A DNA stretch of 64,000 nt from an uncultured Oscillospiraceae bacterium (GTDB lineage Bacteria; Bacillota; Clostridia; Oscillospirales; Oscillospiraceae). The translations under genes and the position numbers were made by a program. How positions within the stretch are numbered: the first letter of the stretch is position 1; every line of letters begins with the position of its first letter. The stretch lies in NCBI GenBank assembly GCA_951801655.1, contig CATONV010000003.1, positions 1 to 64,000 on the forward strand. The letters are read 5' to 3'. Below, piece after piece: positions 9,341 through 20,139 of the stretch. The notes beneath the pieces are model-generated. The model had not been told where the DNA came from, ran no database searches, and worked only from the letters and a program-made list of their open reading frames with translations.

Positions 9341-12300
9341 CACAGTTCAATCGCCGTATCGGTGGCAAAAAACCACAGCACCTGCCGGTTGACGGGCTTG
9401 CCCAGGATGGCGGACAGGGCCAGGCAGTAGGCCTCCAGTTGGGGACGGTACTCCTCGGCGCGGTGTCTCTCGCCGCCGGGGGACACCCGGTCGCTTTTGA
9501 AGTCCACCACGGTGATGGAGCCGTCCTCCCCTTCGAACCAGGCATCGATGACGCCCTGGAGGAGGATTTCCTCCCCCTTGCCGTCGGGAAAGTAGTTCAG
9601 AGCGGAGTCCAGAACAGAGAATTTAAACTCCCTGCGACACCTCTCCCCCGCCGCAGCCATGGCCCGGCCCAGGGGACTGGTCAAAAAGGCGGACAGCCGC
9701 GCCGGATCCACCGCCTCCCGCTGGAGTCGGGTGAGAAAACCCGCCTTCTCCATACGCTCCAGCTCCATCCCCACCGCCTTCAGGCTGCTGTCCCCGTCCA
9801 GGGGCAGGTACTGCATGGCCAGGTGAAGGGCGGTGCCCCGCTGGGCGGAGGTGAGGCCCTTCTCCTCTGTGATAAAGTTCGGCCTGGTGATAGGCTTGCC
9901 CCGGCGGGCGGGCGGGACAGCGTCCTCCGCCGCCTCTCGGTCCAGGGCCCGGCCCTTGATCTGGGTGGCTGTCAGCTTGGAGGGCAGATTGGCCGCTGCC
10001 AGATGGGGATAGGTCCAGGCCAGTCGGGCACTCAGGTCCTCTCCGGTCTCCTCCTCCTGGGGCAGATCAGTGTAATGGTCTTCCGCCTTACGTTCCTCTC
10101 CCAGCGCGGTTCCGTCCACCCAGCGGATGTCCCAGGCTGGGCCGGCAGGGACTGTTCCCTCTTCGGGCAGGCCGGCCAGGGCCCGGAGGGCATCCCCCTC
10201 GGGCCGAGTGAGGGCGTGGAGCAGCACCCAGGCCCCCACGCTCTGCTGCCCCTCCAGCGCCATGGGCGAAACGGGCAGGCTCCCCCCCAGCCGTTCCAGG
10301 GCTTTTGCCCCCTCGGGCAGAGCCATGGTAAGAATCAGCTTTTCTTTGGCCCGGGTCATGGCCACGTAGAGCAGCCGCATCTCCTCCGCCAGCATCTCCC
10401 TCTCCACCCTGCGGGATACCGCCCGCCGGGCCAAAGTAGGGTACTCCACCATTCTCTCCAGATCCAGACAATAGGGACCTACTCCCAGCTCCGGGTGGAA
10501 CAGTACCGGGCGCATTGTGTCGTCCCGGTTCATTCGCCGGTTCAGATTGCACACCAGCACCACCGGGCTCTCCAGCCCCTTGGAGCGATGGACAGACAGG
10601 ACAGACACCCCCTCCCCCTCACGCCCGTTTCCGGCAGTGGTCCCCAACCGGGAACCGGTACTTCTCAGCCTCTCCAGCCGCAGCAGGAACTGGAACAGAG
10701 TGCGGCACCCGACGTCCTCCAGCCGGCCGGCCAGAGCGTAGAGGGACAGCAGGTTACTTTGGCGCTCTCCTCCATTCGGCATGGCGCCAAAGACCCCCAG
10801 CAAGTTGGTTTTTTCAAAAATGTGCCACATAAGCTGTCGGCAGGTGCGGTCCCCCGCTCCAAAGCGCAGCTCCTCCAGCCGTTCCAGAAAGCCCCGGCAC
10901 TCTTCATCCCCTGTCTCAGCGGCGTGGACCAGGGCGCTGTAAAAATCTCCCTTGCTGTCCGCCCGAAGCAGGGCCAGCTTGTCCCCGGAGAACCCGTACA
11001 CCGGGGAGCGCAGGGCGGCGATGAGGGGCACGTCCTGCCGGGGATTGTCCACAATCTGAAGGATGGCCAGGGTCACGTTGACCTCCGTGGTCTCAAATAA
11101 GTTGTCGCCTCCCTCGGCAGTCCAGGGGACGCCCTCCTCGGTGAGGGCCCGGAGGTAATGGTGGAGAGTCGCTTTGGGACTGCGCAGTAAAATCATCACG
11201 TCAGACGGGCGCAGGGGACGAAGACCGTCCCCCTCTTTGATAAGCAGAGGCTTGTCCAGCAGCTCCCGGACCCGCCGTGCGGCAAAGCGCGCCTCCAGCA
11301 GATCTTTGCTGTCCTTTTCTCCCTCCCGGTCCCCCAGAAATGACAGGTCCAGGACATCCAGCTCCAGGGCGTAGAGGTCGGGACCCACAGAACTTTCCTC
11401 CAAAAACGACTTTCCCGGCACCAGCTTCTGACTGTCGTCGTAGTCCATCTCGCCAAATTCAGTTGACATAATATTTCGAAACAGGTCATTGCACCCCTCC
11501 AGCACCTGCGGGCGGGAGCGAAAATTTCGGGCCAGCACCCGCCGCCTGGGCTGGCCGTCCACCGCCTCCTCTCCGTCGGGGAAGCGGCTGTACTTGCTTA
11601 AAAAGATGGAAGGGTCGGCCAGGCGGAACCGATAGATGGACTGCTTCACATCCCCCACCTGGACCAGCTTTCTCCCCCCGTCGGAGATAGCGTCAAAAAT
11701 GGCGTTCTGCACCCGGTTGGTGTCCTGATACTCGTCCACCAGCACCTCGTCGTATCGGCTGCCCACATATTTGGCCAGGGCGGTGGGCTCCCCCGCCCCG
11801 TCGGTGAGCAGCTTGACCGCGCAGTGCTCCAGGTCGGAGAAGTCCAAAAGCCCACGCCGGGCCTTTTCCCGGGAAAAGGCGGACTGAAAGTCCAACACCA
11901 GGTCCATCAGCGCCTCCACTACCGGGGCGGCCAGCGCCAACTCCTCCAGTTGGGCGGCGGTGTCACCGGACAGGAGGGGTTCCGTCCCCTTGTCCAGCAC
12001 CCCCTTGCACCGCTTTCGGATCGCCTTCACCCTCTCTCTGAGCAAAAGCGCCTCTTCCTCCCGGAAGGGACTCAGAATCAGGCTCCGCTTCTTCTTTCGC
12101 CCGGCTTCCGGAAAGGGGATGGGCAGCCTTGCGCGGGCCCCGTCCCAGGTTTTTTCCCGCAAAAAGTTCTCCAGTCCCTCCAGGGTGGCAGAAATCGCGG
12201 GGGCATAGTTGACCTCCAGCAGCTCATCCACCCCGCACAGCTCCAGGGCCTGAAGCAGCCGTTCCCGGCAGGCCTCCGCCTGCCGCCTGGCGGCCTTCAG

Positions 12301-12948
12301 TAGGGCGACGCCCCAGGGGGTCTCCGACATATCGGACACCCCTTCCAGCCGCCACACCCTCTTCTGTTCCTCCAGCCAGCGGGTAGGGTCCGGGTGACTC
12401 TGCACCTTGGAAAAGACGTCCGTGGTAATCTGGGCCAGCTTGCTGTCGTCCCGACCGGCAGACAGAGAGTCCACCAGCCGGGCAAAGGGGCTGTCCTGCG
12501 TCAGGCCCTCATACTTTCTGTCCAGCACCTCCTCCAGCACCTGGGCCATGAGAACCTTCTCCTCCCCCTCGTCGCACAGACGAAAGTCCGGATCCAGATC
12601 CAGCAGGTGGCCGTTCTCTCGGAGCAGGGCGGCACAGAACGAGTGGATGGTGGAAATCTGCGTCTGGTAGATCAGGGTGGTCTGACGGCGCAGGTGACGG
12701 TCGTTGGGGGCGCCCGCCAGTCGGTCAGACAGCTCCTGGGCGATCCGCCCCCGCAGCTCCGCCGCAGCAGCCTTGGTGTAGGTAATAACCAGGAAGCGGT
12801 CAATGTCGATTCCCTCCTTGGTCACTCGGTCCAGCAGCCTCTCCACCAGCACCCGGGTTTTCCCCGACCCGGCCGCCGCCGATACCAGCAGCTCTCCGCC
12901 CCGGTCGTCTACAATTTTCTTCTGTTCGTCTGTTAAAGGGAAGGGCAT
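9340..12948 (-). CDS. addA: ATP-dependent helicase/nuclease subunit A
   Basis: UvrD-like helicase motifs (VSAAAGSGKTRVLVERL, VDEYQDTNRVQ) and C-terminal RecB nuclease VVDFKSDR. Confidence 0.96.
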   Translation of the reverse strand: MPFPLTDEQKKIVDDRGGELLVSAAAGSGKTRVLVERLLDRVTKEGIDIDRFLVITYTKAAAAELRGRIAQELSDRLAGAPNDRHLRRQTTLIYQTQISTIHSFCAALLRENGHLLDLDPDFRLCDEGEEKVLMAQVLEEVLDRKYEGLTQDSPFARLVDSLSAGRDDSKLAQITTDVFSKVQSHPDPTRWLEEQKRVWRLEGVSDMSETPWGVALLKAARRQAEACRERLLQALELCGVDELLEVNYAPAISATLEGLENFLREKTWDGARARLPIPFPEAGRKKKRSLILSPFREEEALLLRERVKAIRKRCKGVLDKGTEPLLSGDTAAQLEELALAAPVVEALMDLVLDFQSAFSREKARRGLLDFSDLEHCAVKLLTDGAGEPTALAKYVGSRYDEVLVDEYQDTNRVQNAIFDAISDGGRKLVQVGDVKQSIYRFRLADPSIFLSKYSRFPDGEEAVDGQPRRRVLARNFRSRPQVLEGCNDLFRNIMSTEFGEMDYDDSQKLVPGKSFLEESSVGPDLYALELDVLDLSFLGDREGEKDSKDLLEARFAARRVRELLDKPLLIKEGDGLRPLRPSDVMILLRSPKATLHHYLRALTEEGVPWTAEGGDNLFETTEVNVTLAILQIVDNPRQDVPLIAALRSPVYGFSGDKLALLRADSKGDFYSALVHAAETGDEECRGFLERLEELRFGAGDRTCRQLMWHIFEKTNLLGVFGAMPNGGERQSNLLSLYALAGRLEDVGCRTLFQFLLRLERLRSTGSRLGTTAGNGREGEGVSVLSVHRSKGLESPVVLVCNLNRRMNRDDTMRPVLFHPELGVGPYCLDLERMVEYPTLARRAVSRRVEREMLAEEMRLLYVAMTRAKEKLILTMALPEGAKALERLGGSLPVSPMALEGQQSVGAWVLLHALTRPEGDALRALAGLPEEGTVPAGPAWDIRWVDGTALGEERKAEDHYTDLPQEEETGEDLSARLAWTYPHLAAANLPSKLTATQIKGRALDREAAEDAVPPARRGKPITRPNFITEEKGLTSAQRGTALHLAMQYLPLDGDSSLKAVGMELERMEKAGFLTRLQREAVDPARLSAFLTSPLGRAMAAAGERCRREFKFSVLDSALNYFPDGKGEEILLQGVIDAWFEGEDGSITVVDFKSDRVSPGGERHRAEEYRPQLEAYCLALSAILGKPVNRQVLWFFATDTAIEL

Positions 12949-12961
12949 AGGTCGGTCTCCT

Positions 12962-13804
12962 TTACTCCGTCAGCACACTCAGATACTTTTCAATGCGGAT
13001 GCCGTTGTTCCTCTCAGCCACGTCCTGTTCCAGGAAAATCAGCCGCTCCAGCAGTTCCACCGCCTTTTGGACCGCCTGGGGCAGAGACTTGCCCCCCAGC
13101 AGCTGGCCGGTGAGCAGGGAGGTAAAAATGTCCCCGGTACCGGGGAAATGGGCCTTGATGAAGCGATAGGGAACAGTAAAACACGTCCCCGCCTGTCCGT
13201 CGTAACCCCACACCACATGCTGGCCCGACTCCTTCTCCCGGCCGCTGGTGACAACCGCCGATTTCGGCCCCAGCTCCAGTAATCCGTCCAGCACCCGGCG
13301 GGCCTGCTCCGCCGTCAGCAGTTCCTCTCCTTCATAAAGCCCGGTGAGGAACTCCCCCTCTGTCAGGTTGGGGACAATCACATCCGCCGCCCTCACAAAG
13401 CGCCGCATGTTTTTCACTGTCTCCTTTGTGGAGCCATTGTACAGCTTGCCGCCGTCCCCCATGATGGGGTCGGTCACTACCAGCAGGCCGTCCTTCCGTT
13501 GGCTGTCGATAAAATCCCGGAGCAGGTCCACCTGATCTGCCGAAGCCAGAAAGCCGGTGGTGATGCAGTCAAACTGGAACCCCAGCTCCCGCCATACCTG
13601 GATGGTCTGGCGCATGTAGTGCGTGGTGTCCAGAACGGAGAATCTTCCGTAGTCAAAGTTATTGGAGACCAGAGCGGTGGGGAGGTTATAAATACTGTGG
13701 CCCATGTTGGACAAAATGGGCAGTATCCCCGCCAGGCCCATCTTTCCGTAACCGGGCATGTCGCCGATTATGAGAATGTTTTTGCTGTTTTCCAAACGAT
13801 TCAA
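12962..13804 (-). CDS. Pyridoxamine/pyridoxal kinase family protein
   Basis: VSNNFDYGRFSVLDTT..., DPIMGDGGKLY, HFPGTGDIFTSLLTG ribokinase/PdxY motifs. Confidence 0.87.
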   Translation of the reverse strand: MNRLENSKNILIIGDMPGYGKMGLAGILPILSNMGHSIYNLPTALVSNNFDYGRFSVLDTTHYMRQTIQVWRELGFQFDCITTGFLASADQVDLLRDFIDSQRKDGLLVVTDPIMGDGGKLYNGSTKETVKNMRRFVRAADVIVPNLTEGEFLTGLYEGEELLTAEQARRVLDGLLELGPKSAVVTSGREKESGQHVVWGYDGQAGTCFTVPYRFIKAHFPGTGDIFTSLLTGQLLGGKSLPQAVQKAVELLERLIFLEQDVAERNNGIRIEKYLSVLTE

Positions 13805-16800
13805 CCCTCTTCCTCAATCTGTGTCCAAAACTCCTGGGCGCTCACGTTGGCCAGCCAGCGTTTGCAGTCGCCGCCCCGGCCGGGCTCGAAGTGACAGGCG
13901 GCGGCATAATCGCAAAAGCGGCAGGCGTTTTTCTCCGGTCCCCGCCAGAAGGGATCGGCGGCAATGCTGCCCCCGGCCAGCTCCTGGCAGATATCCTCCA
14001 GCACCCGCTGGACATGCCGCCCCAGCTTGCCCAGCTGCTCGGCGGAGGCCAGGGCCTCTCCGGAAATCTGCCCGGTGGACTTACTCACCCGCAGGGGCAG
14101 AAAACGGTAGCCGCCTTCTCTCCGGATCTCCATGGCGTCCAGCACCTGCTGATCGTTTACCACAAGGCCGCTGCGCACCAGCTCCTTGTCCACCCGCTTT
14201 CTCAGCTCCTCGTCGCTCATGGCCCGACTGCCCCGGATGACCGCCTCCCGGGCGGGCAGATAGAGAACGCCCGCCCCCTCCACGGGAAGGCCGTAGAGGT
14301 CCTGCCCCTTCTCCTCCAGGGTGAACAGGTAGAGAAGCATTTGAAGGCCCAGACCGTTCCACACCTCGGTCAGGTCAAAGCTCTTTCGTCCTGTCTTGTA
14401 GTCCACCACCCGCAGGTTAAGCCGACCGCTGTCGTCCACCCAGCCGTCCACCCGATCCACAAAACCGGTGATGCTGATCGTAACGCCGCGATAGGTGAGC
14501 TCAACCGCGGGCAGGTCGGGCTCCCCACCATCCCTTCCCTTGCCAAAACCCAGTTCGAAGGAGATGGGCCTGAATTTGGAAGCGAGTAACTCCTCCGCCA
14601 CGTTATCCACCACCGCCTGCACCGAGCGGAGGAGGCGGCGGAATAAGTACTGAAACCGGGGTGTCTGTCCCTCCAGCCCCCCCAGCTCCTCCGCCACATA
14701 GCGATCCACTGCCTGTTTGGTCAGTCGGCGCAGCTTTCGCTGCTTCTCCTCCATATCTGGCATGGCCGTTTGAGAAAACATCTCGTCCTGCAAAACATTC
14801 TCCAGCACATAGTGGACAAAGGTCCCGTACTCAGGCGCTGTAAAGCCAGCGGGTTTGCGCGGCTCCGCCTCCAGCCCGTAGCGCATGAAATAGGAGAAGT
14901 GGCAGGACCTGTACTTGTCCATCCGGGAGGCCGACATGGGTACCCGCCGTCCGTACAGCCGATCCACCGCCTGGCGGGACAGCCGTCCTCTCTCCCAAAC
15001 AGCGGCCCGGTCCAGCCGGGCCACCTGTTCCTCCAGGCCGGGCAGATGCTCCAGGGCCTGCCGGGCCAATTGATTCCGTCCCGCCTGTTCCAGAGCGGGC
15101 AGCGGAGCCTCCAGCCGGAAGGTGCCTCTCAGCTCTCCCTCCTGCACCGGCCGCAAATCGCGAAACAGCAGCCGAAGCCGGCCCACCAGAAAGCTGGGCC
15201 GCCTCTCCTCTCCATCGAAGCCCTGAGAGGGCCAGGTGACCACCAGCTTTTGACTGGGCCGGGCACAGATCTGATAGATGGTGGTCATCTCCCGGTAAAG
15301 CAGGTCACGCTGGGACTGGGCCAACTCCAGGCCGTAGGCGGACAGCAGGGCCCGATCGTCGTCAGACAGCAGGCCCGGGGCCGTCCCCACCTGGGGCAGG
15401 GACGCGTCGTCCGCCCCCAGAAGGAAGAGAATCTTTACCCGGTGCCCGGTCTGACGGGTGGTCTCCCCCGCCGTCACCCGGTCCAGAGAGACAGGGATGG
15501 TGCCCACATCGTATTGGGACAGCACCAGCCGGAACAGCACAGCGAACTCCTCCAGCTCCATGGGGGCGTCGCCCAGCAGGCTGGCGCACTGCTCCAGTCC
15601 GCCGCACAGAATGTCCCACAGCTGCCGGTATTCCTCTGCCAAAGCGGGTTCTCCCCGCCGAAACAGGATATCTACCCTCTCCTCCAGCCGCTCCGGAAGG
15701 CCAATTTCCGCCAAGAACGTATAAAGTGCCGCGGCCTGTCCCTTTCCCGTCCGGTCGGGATTTTTTCGAAGGGTCTCCAAGGGCGAGGCCGCCCGGCAGC
15801 GGGCGCCCTCCACCAAGGCAAGCAGATCCCGATCCTCCTGCCGCCATTTCTGCCCATAGCCCTTGGGGTGCCAGGACCATTCCTTTTTCTGTGTCCAACG
15901 GCTGCCCTTTATGTCCCATTTCAGAACATAGTTCTCCAACAGGTCGATCTCCTCCTGGGACAGATCGGTCAAACCGGTCTTCAGATAGCGGAAGATATCG
16001 TCATAGCGGTAGCCACCTGCGGTGGTGTCCAGGGCGGCGGTGACCAGCGCCAGAACCGGTTTCTCCAAGATGTCCGCCATGGCGGAGGAGAAAACCGGCA
16101 CTCCATACCGACCGAACACCGACTCCACCAAATCCCGGTAGGCCCCATAGTTCCGGGCAGCCACACCAATATCCCGGAAACGATAACCCTCCTCCCGGAC
16201 CAGCTGCAAAATGCGGGCGGCAGTCCACTCCACCTCGCTCCGGGGGGAGGCGGCCTGAAACAGCTCCACCGCCCCCGCGCAGTCCGCCGGGACACTCTCC
16301 CCAAAGAGCGTCTTCTCCAAATGGATCAGAGGTTCCAACTTGTCCGCCGTCTGGGCGACAAGGTGTTCCACTTCACAGGGAATCCCCGCCTCCTGGGCAA
16401 ATCGCACAAGGGTCTTGGCGGTACGCCGGGCGGGTGAAAATATCTCCTCCCCCTCCAGGCCGTCGCAGGTGAGGGTGACGGTCATATCGTGTCCCTGAAC
16501 CATGAGCAGACGCAGCAGCTCCCCCTGCTGAGGGGTAAAATCGGTAAAGCCGTCCAGCCAGAAATCCACCCCCGCCCCCCAGCGGCAGGCGCGCAGCTTG
16601 TCTGCCGCCCGGGTCAGCCTGTCCCGGGGGTCCAGGGCGGTCCGGGCGGCGAGGGCGTCATATTCCCCGAAAATAAGCCCCAGATCCCGAAGCTTGTCCC
16701 CTTCGGGCCCCGGGGCCTCCTCTCCCGCCTGAATGAGTGTTCCGGGGGGGACCCGGCAGCTCTTCAGCTCGTCTGCCGTGGCCAGCAGCGAGGTAAGAAA

Positions 16801-17139
16801 GGCCGGACGGCGGGAGGGCCGGCTGTACACCGTCAGCCCGGAGGCCACCCCCTGGACCGCCCGATACATGAGCAGCAGCCGCCCGCCGGGCTCCAGCTCC
16901 TCCTCTCCCAGACCGCCGGCCTTTTGAAAAATACGGTTGGCCAGCCGGCTGAAGGACAACACCTCAGCGTACAGATTGGTCCGGGGTCCGCCTGCGGCGC
17001 ACAGCGCCCGTTCCGTCTCGTGGGACTGCTGCTCCGGCACCAGCAGCACCTGGTGTCTCTCCTCCCCCGCCCGGCACAAACGGGACAGCACCGCAGCGGT
17101 TTTTCCCGCGCCGGCCCGGCCCAATAACAACTTGAACAT
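13801..17139 (-). CDS. addB: ATP-dependent helicase/nuclease subunit B
   Basis: N-terminal LLGRAGAGKTAAVL, C-terminal nuclease VVDYKTGRKSF and Cys cluster CRFCDYAAACHFEPGRGGDC. Confidence 0.95.
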   Translation of the reverse strand: MFKLLLGRAGAGKTAAVLSRLCRAGEERHQVLLVPEQQSHETERALCAAGGPRTNLYAEVLSFSRLANRIFQKAGGLGEEELEPGGRLLLMYRAVQGVASGLTVYSRPSRRPAFLTSLLATADELKSCRVPPGTLIQAGEEAPGPEGDKLRDLGLIFGEYDALAARTALDPRDRLTRAADKLRACRWGAGVDFWLDGFTDFTPQQGELLRLLMVQGHDMTVTLTCDGLEGEEIFSPARRTAKTLVRFAQEAGIPCEVEHLVAQTADKLEPLIHLEKTLFGESVPADCAGAVELFQAASPRSEVEWTAARILQLVREEGYRFRDIGVAARNYGAYRDLVESVFGRYGVPVFSSAMADILEKPVLALVTAALDTTAGGYRYDDIFRYLKTGLTDLSQEEIDLLENYVLKWDIKGSRWTQKKEWSWHPKGYGQKWRQEDRDLLALVEGARCRAASPLETLRKNPDRTGKGQAAALYTFLAEIGLPERLEERVDILFRRGEPALAEEYRQLWDILCGGLEQCASLLGDAPMELEEFAVLFRLVLSQYDVGTIPVSLDRVTAGETTRQTGHRVKILFLLGADDASLPQVGTAPGLLSDDDRALLSAYGLELAQSQRDLLYREMTTIYQICARPSQKLVVTWPSQGFDGEERRPSFLVGRLRLLFRDLRPVQEGELRGTFRLEAPLPALEQAGRNQLARQALEHLPGLEEQVARLDRAAVWERGRLSRQAVDRLYGRRVPMSASRMDKYRSCHFSYFMRYGLEAEPRKPAGFTAPEYGTFVHYVLENVLQDEMFSQTAMPDMEEKQRKLRRLTKQAVDRYVAEELGGLEGQTPRFQYLFRRLLRSVQAVVDNVAEELLASKFRPISFELGFGKGRDGGEPDLPAVELTYRGVTISITGFVDRVDGWVDDSGRLNLRVVDYKTGRKSFDLTEVWNGLGLQMLLYLFTLEEKGQDLYGLPVEGAGVLYLPAREAVIRGSRAMSDEELRKRVDKELVRSGLVVNDQQVLDAMEIRREGGYRFLPLRVSKSTGQISGEALASAEQLGKLGRHVQRVLEDICQELAGGSIAADPFWRGPEKNACRFCDYAAACHFEPGRGGDCKRWLANVSAQEFWTQIEEEG

Positions 17140-17165
17140 GCAGGGTGTCTCCTTTCTCTACAGTC

Positions 17166-17195
17166 AAAGGCTTCCCGCAGGGGCGGGAAGCCTTT
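17166..17195 (-). terminator. Intrinsic terminator
   Basis: AAAGGCTTCCCGC-AGGG-GCGGGAAGCCTTT downstream of the AI-2E gene. Confidence 0.75.
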
Positions 17196-17199
17196 TGGT

Positions 17200-18474
17200 T
17201 TATCGGGACAGAGGTCCTGTTTTGCCCATGTAGTCCTCTGTTTCCTGGGGCAAGCCCCGGGAACGCAGACCGTAGCCCACCAGTCGGCTCACCACACTGT
17301 AAATCATGGCAAAGACGGGTACCCCCAGCACCATCCCGGCAAAGCCGAACAGCCCGCCGAAAAGCAAAATGGAGAACAGCACCCAGAAAGAGGCCAGGCC
17401 GGTGGAATCCCCCAGAATTTTGGGCCCCAGGATGTTTCCGTCGAACTGCTGAAGGGCCAGAATAAAGATGGCGAAGTAGACCGCCTGGAGAGGGTTGGCC
17501 AGAAAGATCAGCAGCCCGCATGGGATGGCCCCGATGAAGGGCCCAAAGAAAGGGATAATATTGGTCACCCCCACAATCACGGCAATCAGGGCCGGGTAGG
17601 GAAATTTAAAAATGTTGCAGCACACCAGACAGATGACGCCGATGATCAGAGAGTCCAGCAGCTTGCCATTGATAAAGCCGCTCATAATTTTATAGGCATT
17701 TCTGGTCTCCGACACAATCAGGTCCGCAATATCGGTGCGGAACATGCTGTACACAATTTTCTTGCTCTGGGCGGCGAAGATATCCTTTCGGGCCAGCAAA
17801 TAGACCGAAACGATGATGGCAATCAGCAGATCCTTCACCAGCACCAGAAAACCTACCAGCATTCCCGAGACCCCCGCCATCACTCCGGTGAGGTTGGGCA
17901 GAACGGTGGTGCGCACCCACTGGAAGGTGGTGGAAACCGACTCCAGATTGGGCAGGATGTCGGCGTTCAGCCACTGCTCCAGAGAGGTGGCAGCGGAGTT
18001 GTAAATGGACATAACAGAGGCCTGAATATCCGGATTATCCTCAAAAAACCGCTGAAGCCAGACCTGGACTACCTCAATGTAATCCGGAATGGACTGCACC
18101 AGCCCCACGACGCTGTCATACACCTGGGGGATGACCATAGCCAGCAGCAGGTAAAACAGAAAGAAGGCCAGCAGCAAACTGAACACAATTGCCACAAAGT
18201 TAAGAAAGCTGTGATCCCTGGGGGCCTTGACCCGCTGATCCGGGGTAATGGCAATGAGGAACCGGAGGATATTGCGGTGAATGGGCAGCAGCAAAAAGGC
18301 AATCACCGCCCCCATAAAAATCGGGCGCAGAATACTCCCCAGGCTGTTAAAAAAAACGGTGACCTTCTCCAAATGGAACAGCAGGAAAAACAGACAAAGC
18401 GACGCCGCGATCACCGCAAAGGCGGTCAGCCCGGCGGACAAATAGGGGTGTCTGTCATTGCGCTTCACGGTCAT
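17200..18474 (-). CDS. AI-2E (PerM/YtvI) family transporter
   Basis: 424 aa polytopic; FVFPYPALIAVIVGVTNIIPFFGPFIGAIPC-type motif (FKFPYPALIAVIVGVTNIIPFFGPFIGAIPC). Confidence 0.92.
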   Translation of the reverse strand: MTVKRNDRHPYLSAGLTAFAVIAASLCLFFLLFHLEKVTVFFNSLGSILRPIFMGAVIAFLLLPIHRNILRFLIAITPDQRVKAPRDHSFLNFVAIVFSLLLAFFLFYLLLAMVIPQVYDSVVGLVQSIPDYIEVVQVWLQRFFEDNPDIQASVMSIYNSAATSLEQWLNADILPNLESVSTTFQWVRTTVLPNLTGVMAGVSGMLVGFLVLVKDLLIAIIVSVYLLARKDIFAAQSKKIVYSMFRTDIADLIVSETRNAYKIMSGFINGKLLDSLIIGVICLVCCNIFKFPYPALIAVIVGVTNIIPFFGPFIGAIPCGLLIFLANPLQAVYFAIFILALQQFDGNILGPKILGDSTGLASFWVLFSILLFGGLFGFAGMVLGVPVFAMIYSVVSRLVGYGLRSRGLPQETEDYMGKTGPLSR

Positions 18475-18487
18475 ACACCGCCTTTCC

Positions 18488-19924
18488 TCATACCTTCAGC
18501 TCCGTATTCCCCCGGTCCAGGGCGCTGGCGTATTGTTTTAGGACCGGGTCAATCTGAGAGGTTAAAAATTCCTCCACCTGTTCGGGGCAGCGGCCGATGT
18601 AGGCCGCAGGGTCCAGATGGGCGGACAGCTCCTCACGGGTCATGCTGAACGCCGGGTCGGCAGCCATCAGGTCGATCAGATTATTGGGCAGACCCAGCTC
18701 CTTTACATTTCTGCCCGCCTCCTGAGACAGCACCCGGATGCGCTCATGGAGCCGCTGCCGGTCCCCTCCCCGCTTCACCGCGTCCATCATGATATTCTCG
18801 CTGGCCATGAAGGGGAGCTCCTCCAGCACATGTTTTTCAATCACCTTGGGGTGGACCACCAGCCGGTCGGCCACATTGGCCCAGATGTTCAAAATGGCGT
18901 CCACAGCCAAAAAAGCCTCTGGAACAGACAGGCGTTTGTTGGCCGAGTCATCCAGGGTGCGCTCAAACCACTGAGTGGCGGCGGTCACCGCCGGGTTTCC
19001 CACGTCCACGATGACATACCGGGCCAGAGAACAGATGCGCTCACACCGCATGGGATTGCGTTTGTAGGGCATGGCCGAGGACCCGATCTGATTCTTTTCA
19101 AAAGGTTCCTCCACCTCTTTCAGGTGGCACAGCAGCCGCAGGTCGGTGGCAAATTTGCTTGCGGATTGGGCCACCCCGGCCAGAGAGGACACCACGTTGT
19201 AGTCCAGCTTTCTGGAATAGGTCTGTCCACTCACAGGGACAACAGATGTAAAGCCCATCTCCTTTGCAATCTTTTCCTCCAGCAGCTTCACCTTCTCGTG
19301 GTCCCCTTCAAAGAGCTCCAAAAAGGAGGCCTGCGTACCGGTGGTTCCCTTGGACCCCAGCAGAGTCAGCGTGGAAATGCGGTGCTCCACCTCCTCCAGG
19401 TCCATAAGCAGCTCGTTCATCCACAGGGTAGCCCGCTTGCCCACGGTGACCAGCTGAGCGGCCTGGAAATGAGTATAGCCAAGGGTTGGCAAGTCTTTAT
19501 ACTTGTCAGCAAAATCCCGCAGACGGGCCAGCACTCCAACAAGCTTGTCCCGGATCAGCTCCAGCCCCTCCCGCATCAGGATGATGTCGGTATTGTCCCC
19601 TACGTAGCAGCTGGTGGCCCCCAGGTGGATGATGGGCATAGCCTTGGGGCACAGCTCGCCGTAGGTGTGGACGTGGGCCATTACGTCGTGGCGCAGTTTT
19701 TTCTCCCACTGGGCGGCCTTCTCATAGTCGATGTCCTCCACATGCGCCTCCAGCTCCTCCACCTGCTCCCGGGTGACGGGCAGGCCCAGCTCCATCTCCG
19801 CCCGGGCCAGGGCCACCCACAGGCGGCGCCAGGTAGAAAACTTCTTGTCCGGGGAGAAGATAAACTGCATCTCGTCGCTGGCATAACGTGAGGAAAGGGG
19901 ACTCTCATAGCGGTTGGCAGGCAT
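18488..19924 (-). CDS. purB: Adenylosuccinate lyase
   Basis: GSSAMPYKRNPMRCERICSLAR fumarase/lyase signature; HLGATSCYVGDNTD. Confidence 0.97.
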   Translation of the reverse strand: MPANRYESPLSSRYASDEMQFIFSPDKKFSTWRRLWVALARAEMELGLPVTREQVEELEAHVEDIDYEKAAQWEKKLRHDVMAHVHTYGELCPKAMPIIHLGATSCYVGDNTDIILMREGLELIRDKLVGVLARLRDFADKYKDLPTLGYTHFQAAQLVTVGKRATLWMNELLMDLEEVEHRISTLTLLGSKGTTGTQASFLELFEGDHEKVKLLEEKIAKEMGFTSVVPVSGQTYSRKLDYNVVSSLAGVAQSASKFATDLRLLCHLKEVEEPFEKNQIGSSAMPYKRNPMRCERICSLARYVIVDVGNPAVTAATQWFERTLDDSANKRLSVPEAFLAVDAILNIWANVADRLVVHPKVIEKHVLEELPFMASENIMMDAVKRGGDRQRLHERIRVLSQEAGRNVKELGLPNNLIDLMAADPAFSMTREELSAHLDPAAYIGRCPEQVEEFLTSQIDPVLKQYASALDRGNTELKV

Positions 19925-20139
19925 AATATCGACCTCTTCTTCTGATTTGCCGCGGGGCTCGGAACCGCCCCTTCCGGTTTTGTGAGATCATTATACCGCA
20001 TTTCCTCCCCCATTGCCAGCCCTGGAAAAAAATTTCACAAAACTTTAAGGAAAAAACGAGAGTCGTCAAAGAAGAACAGAGGCAACCATCGCAAACGGCA
20101 GGTTTTCTATAGCAATCTGAGAATTGCTGACAGCATTCT

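Noticed and set aside
9301-11100. 599-aa plus-strand ORF antisense to addA
   Set aside because: Mirror ORF of a conserved gene; repetitive Q/G/P-rich translation
14770-16437. 555-aa plus-strand ORF antisense to addB
   Set aside because: Mirror ORF, same reasoning
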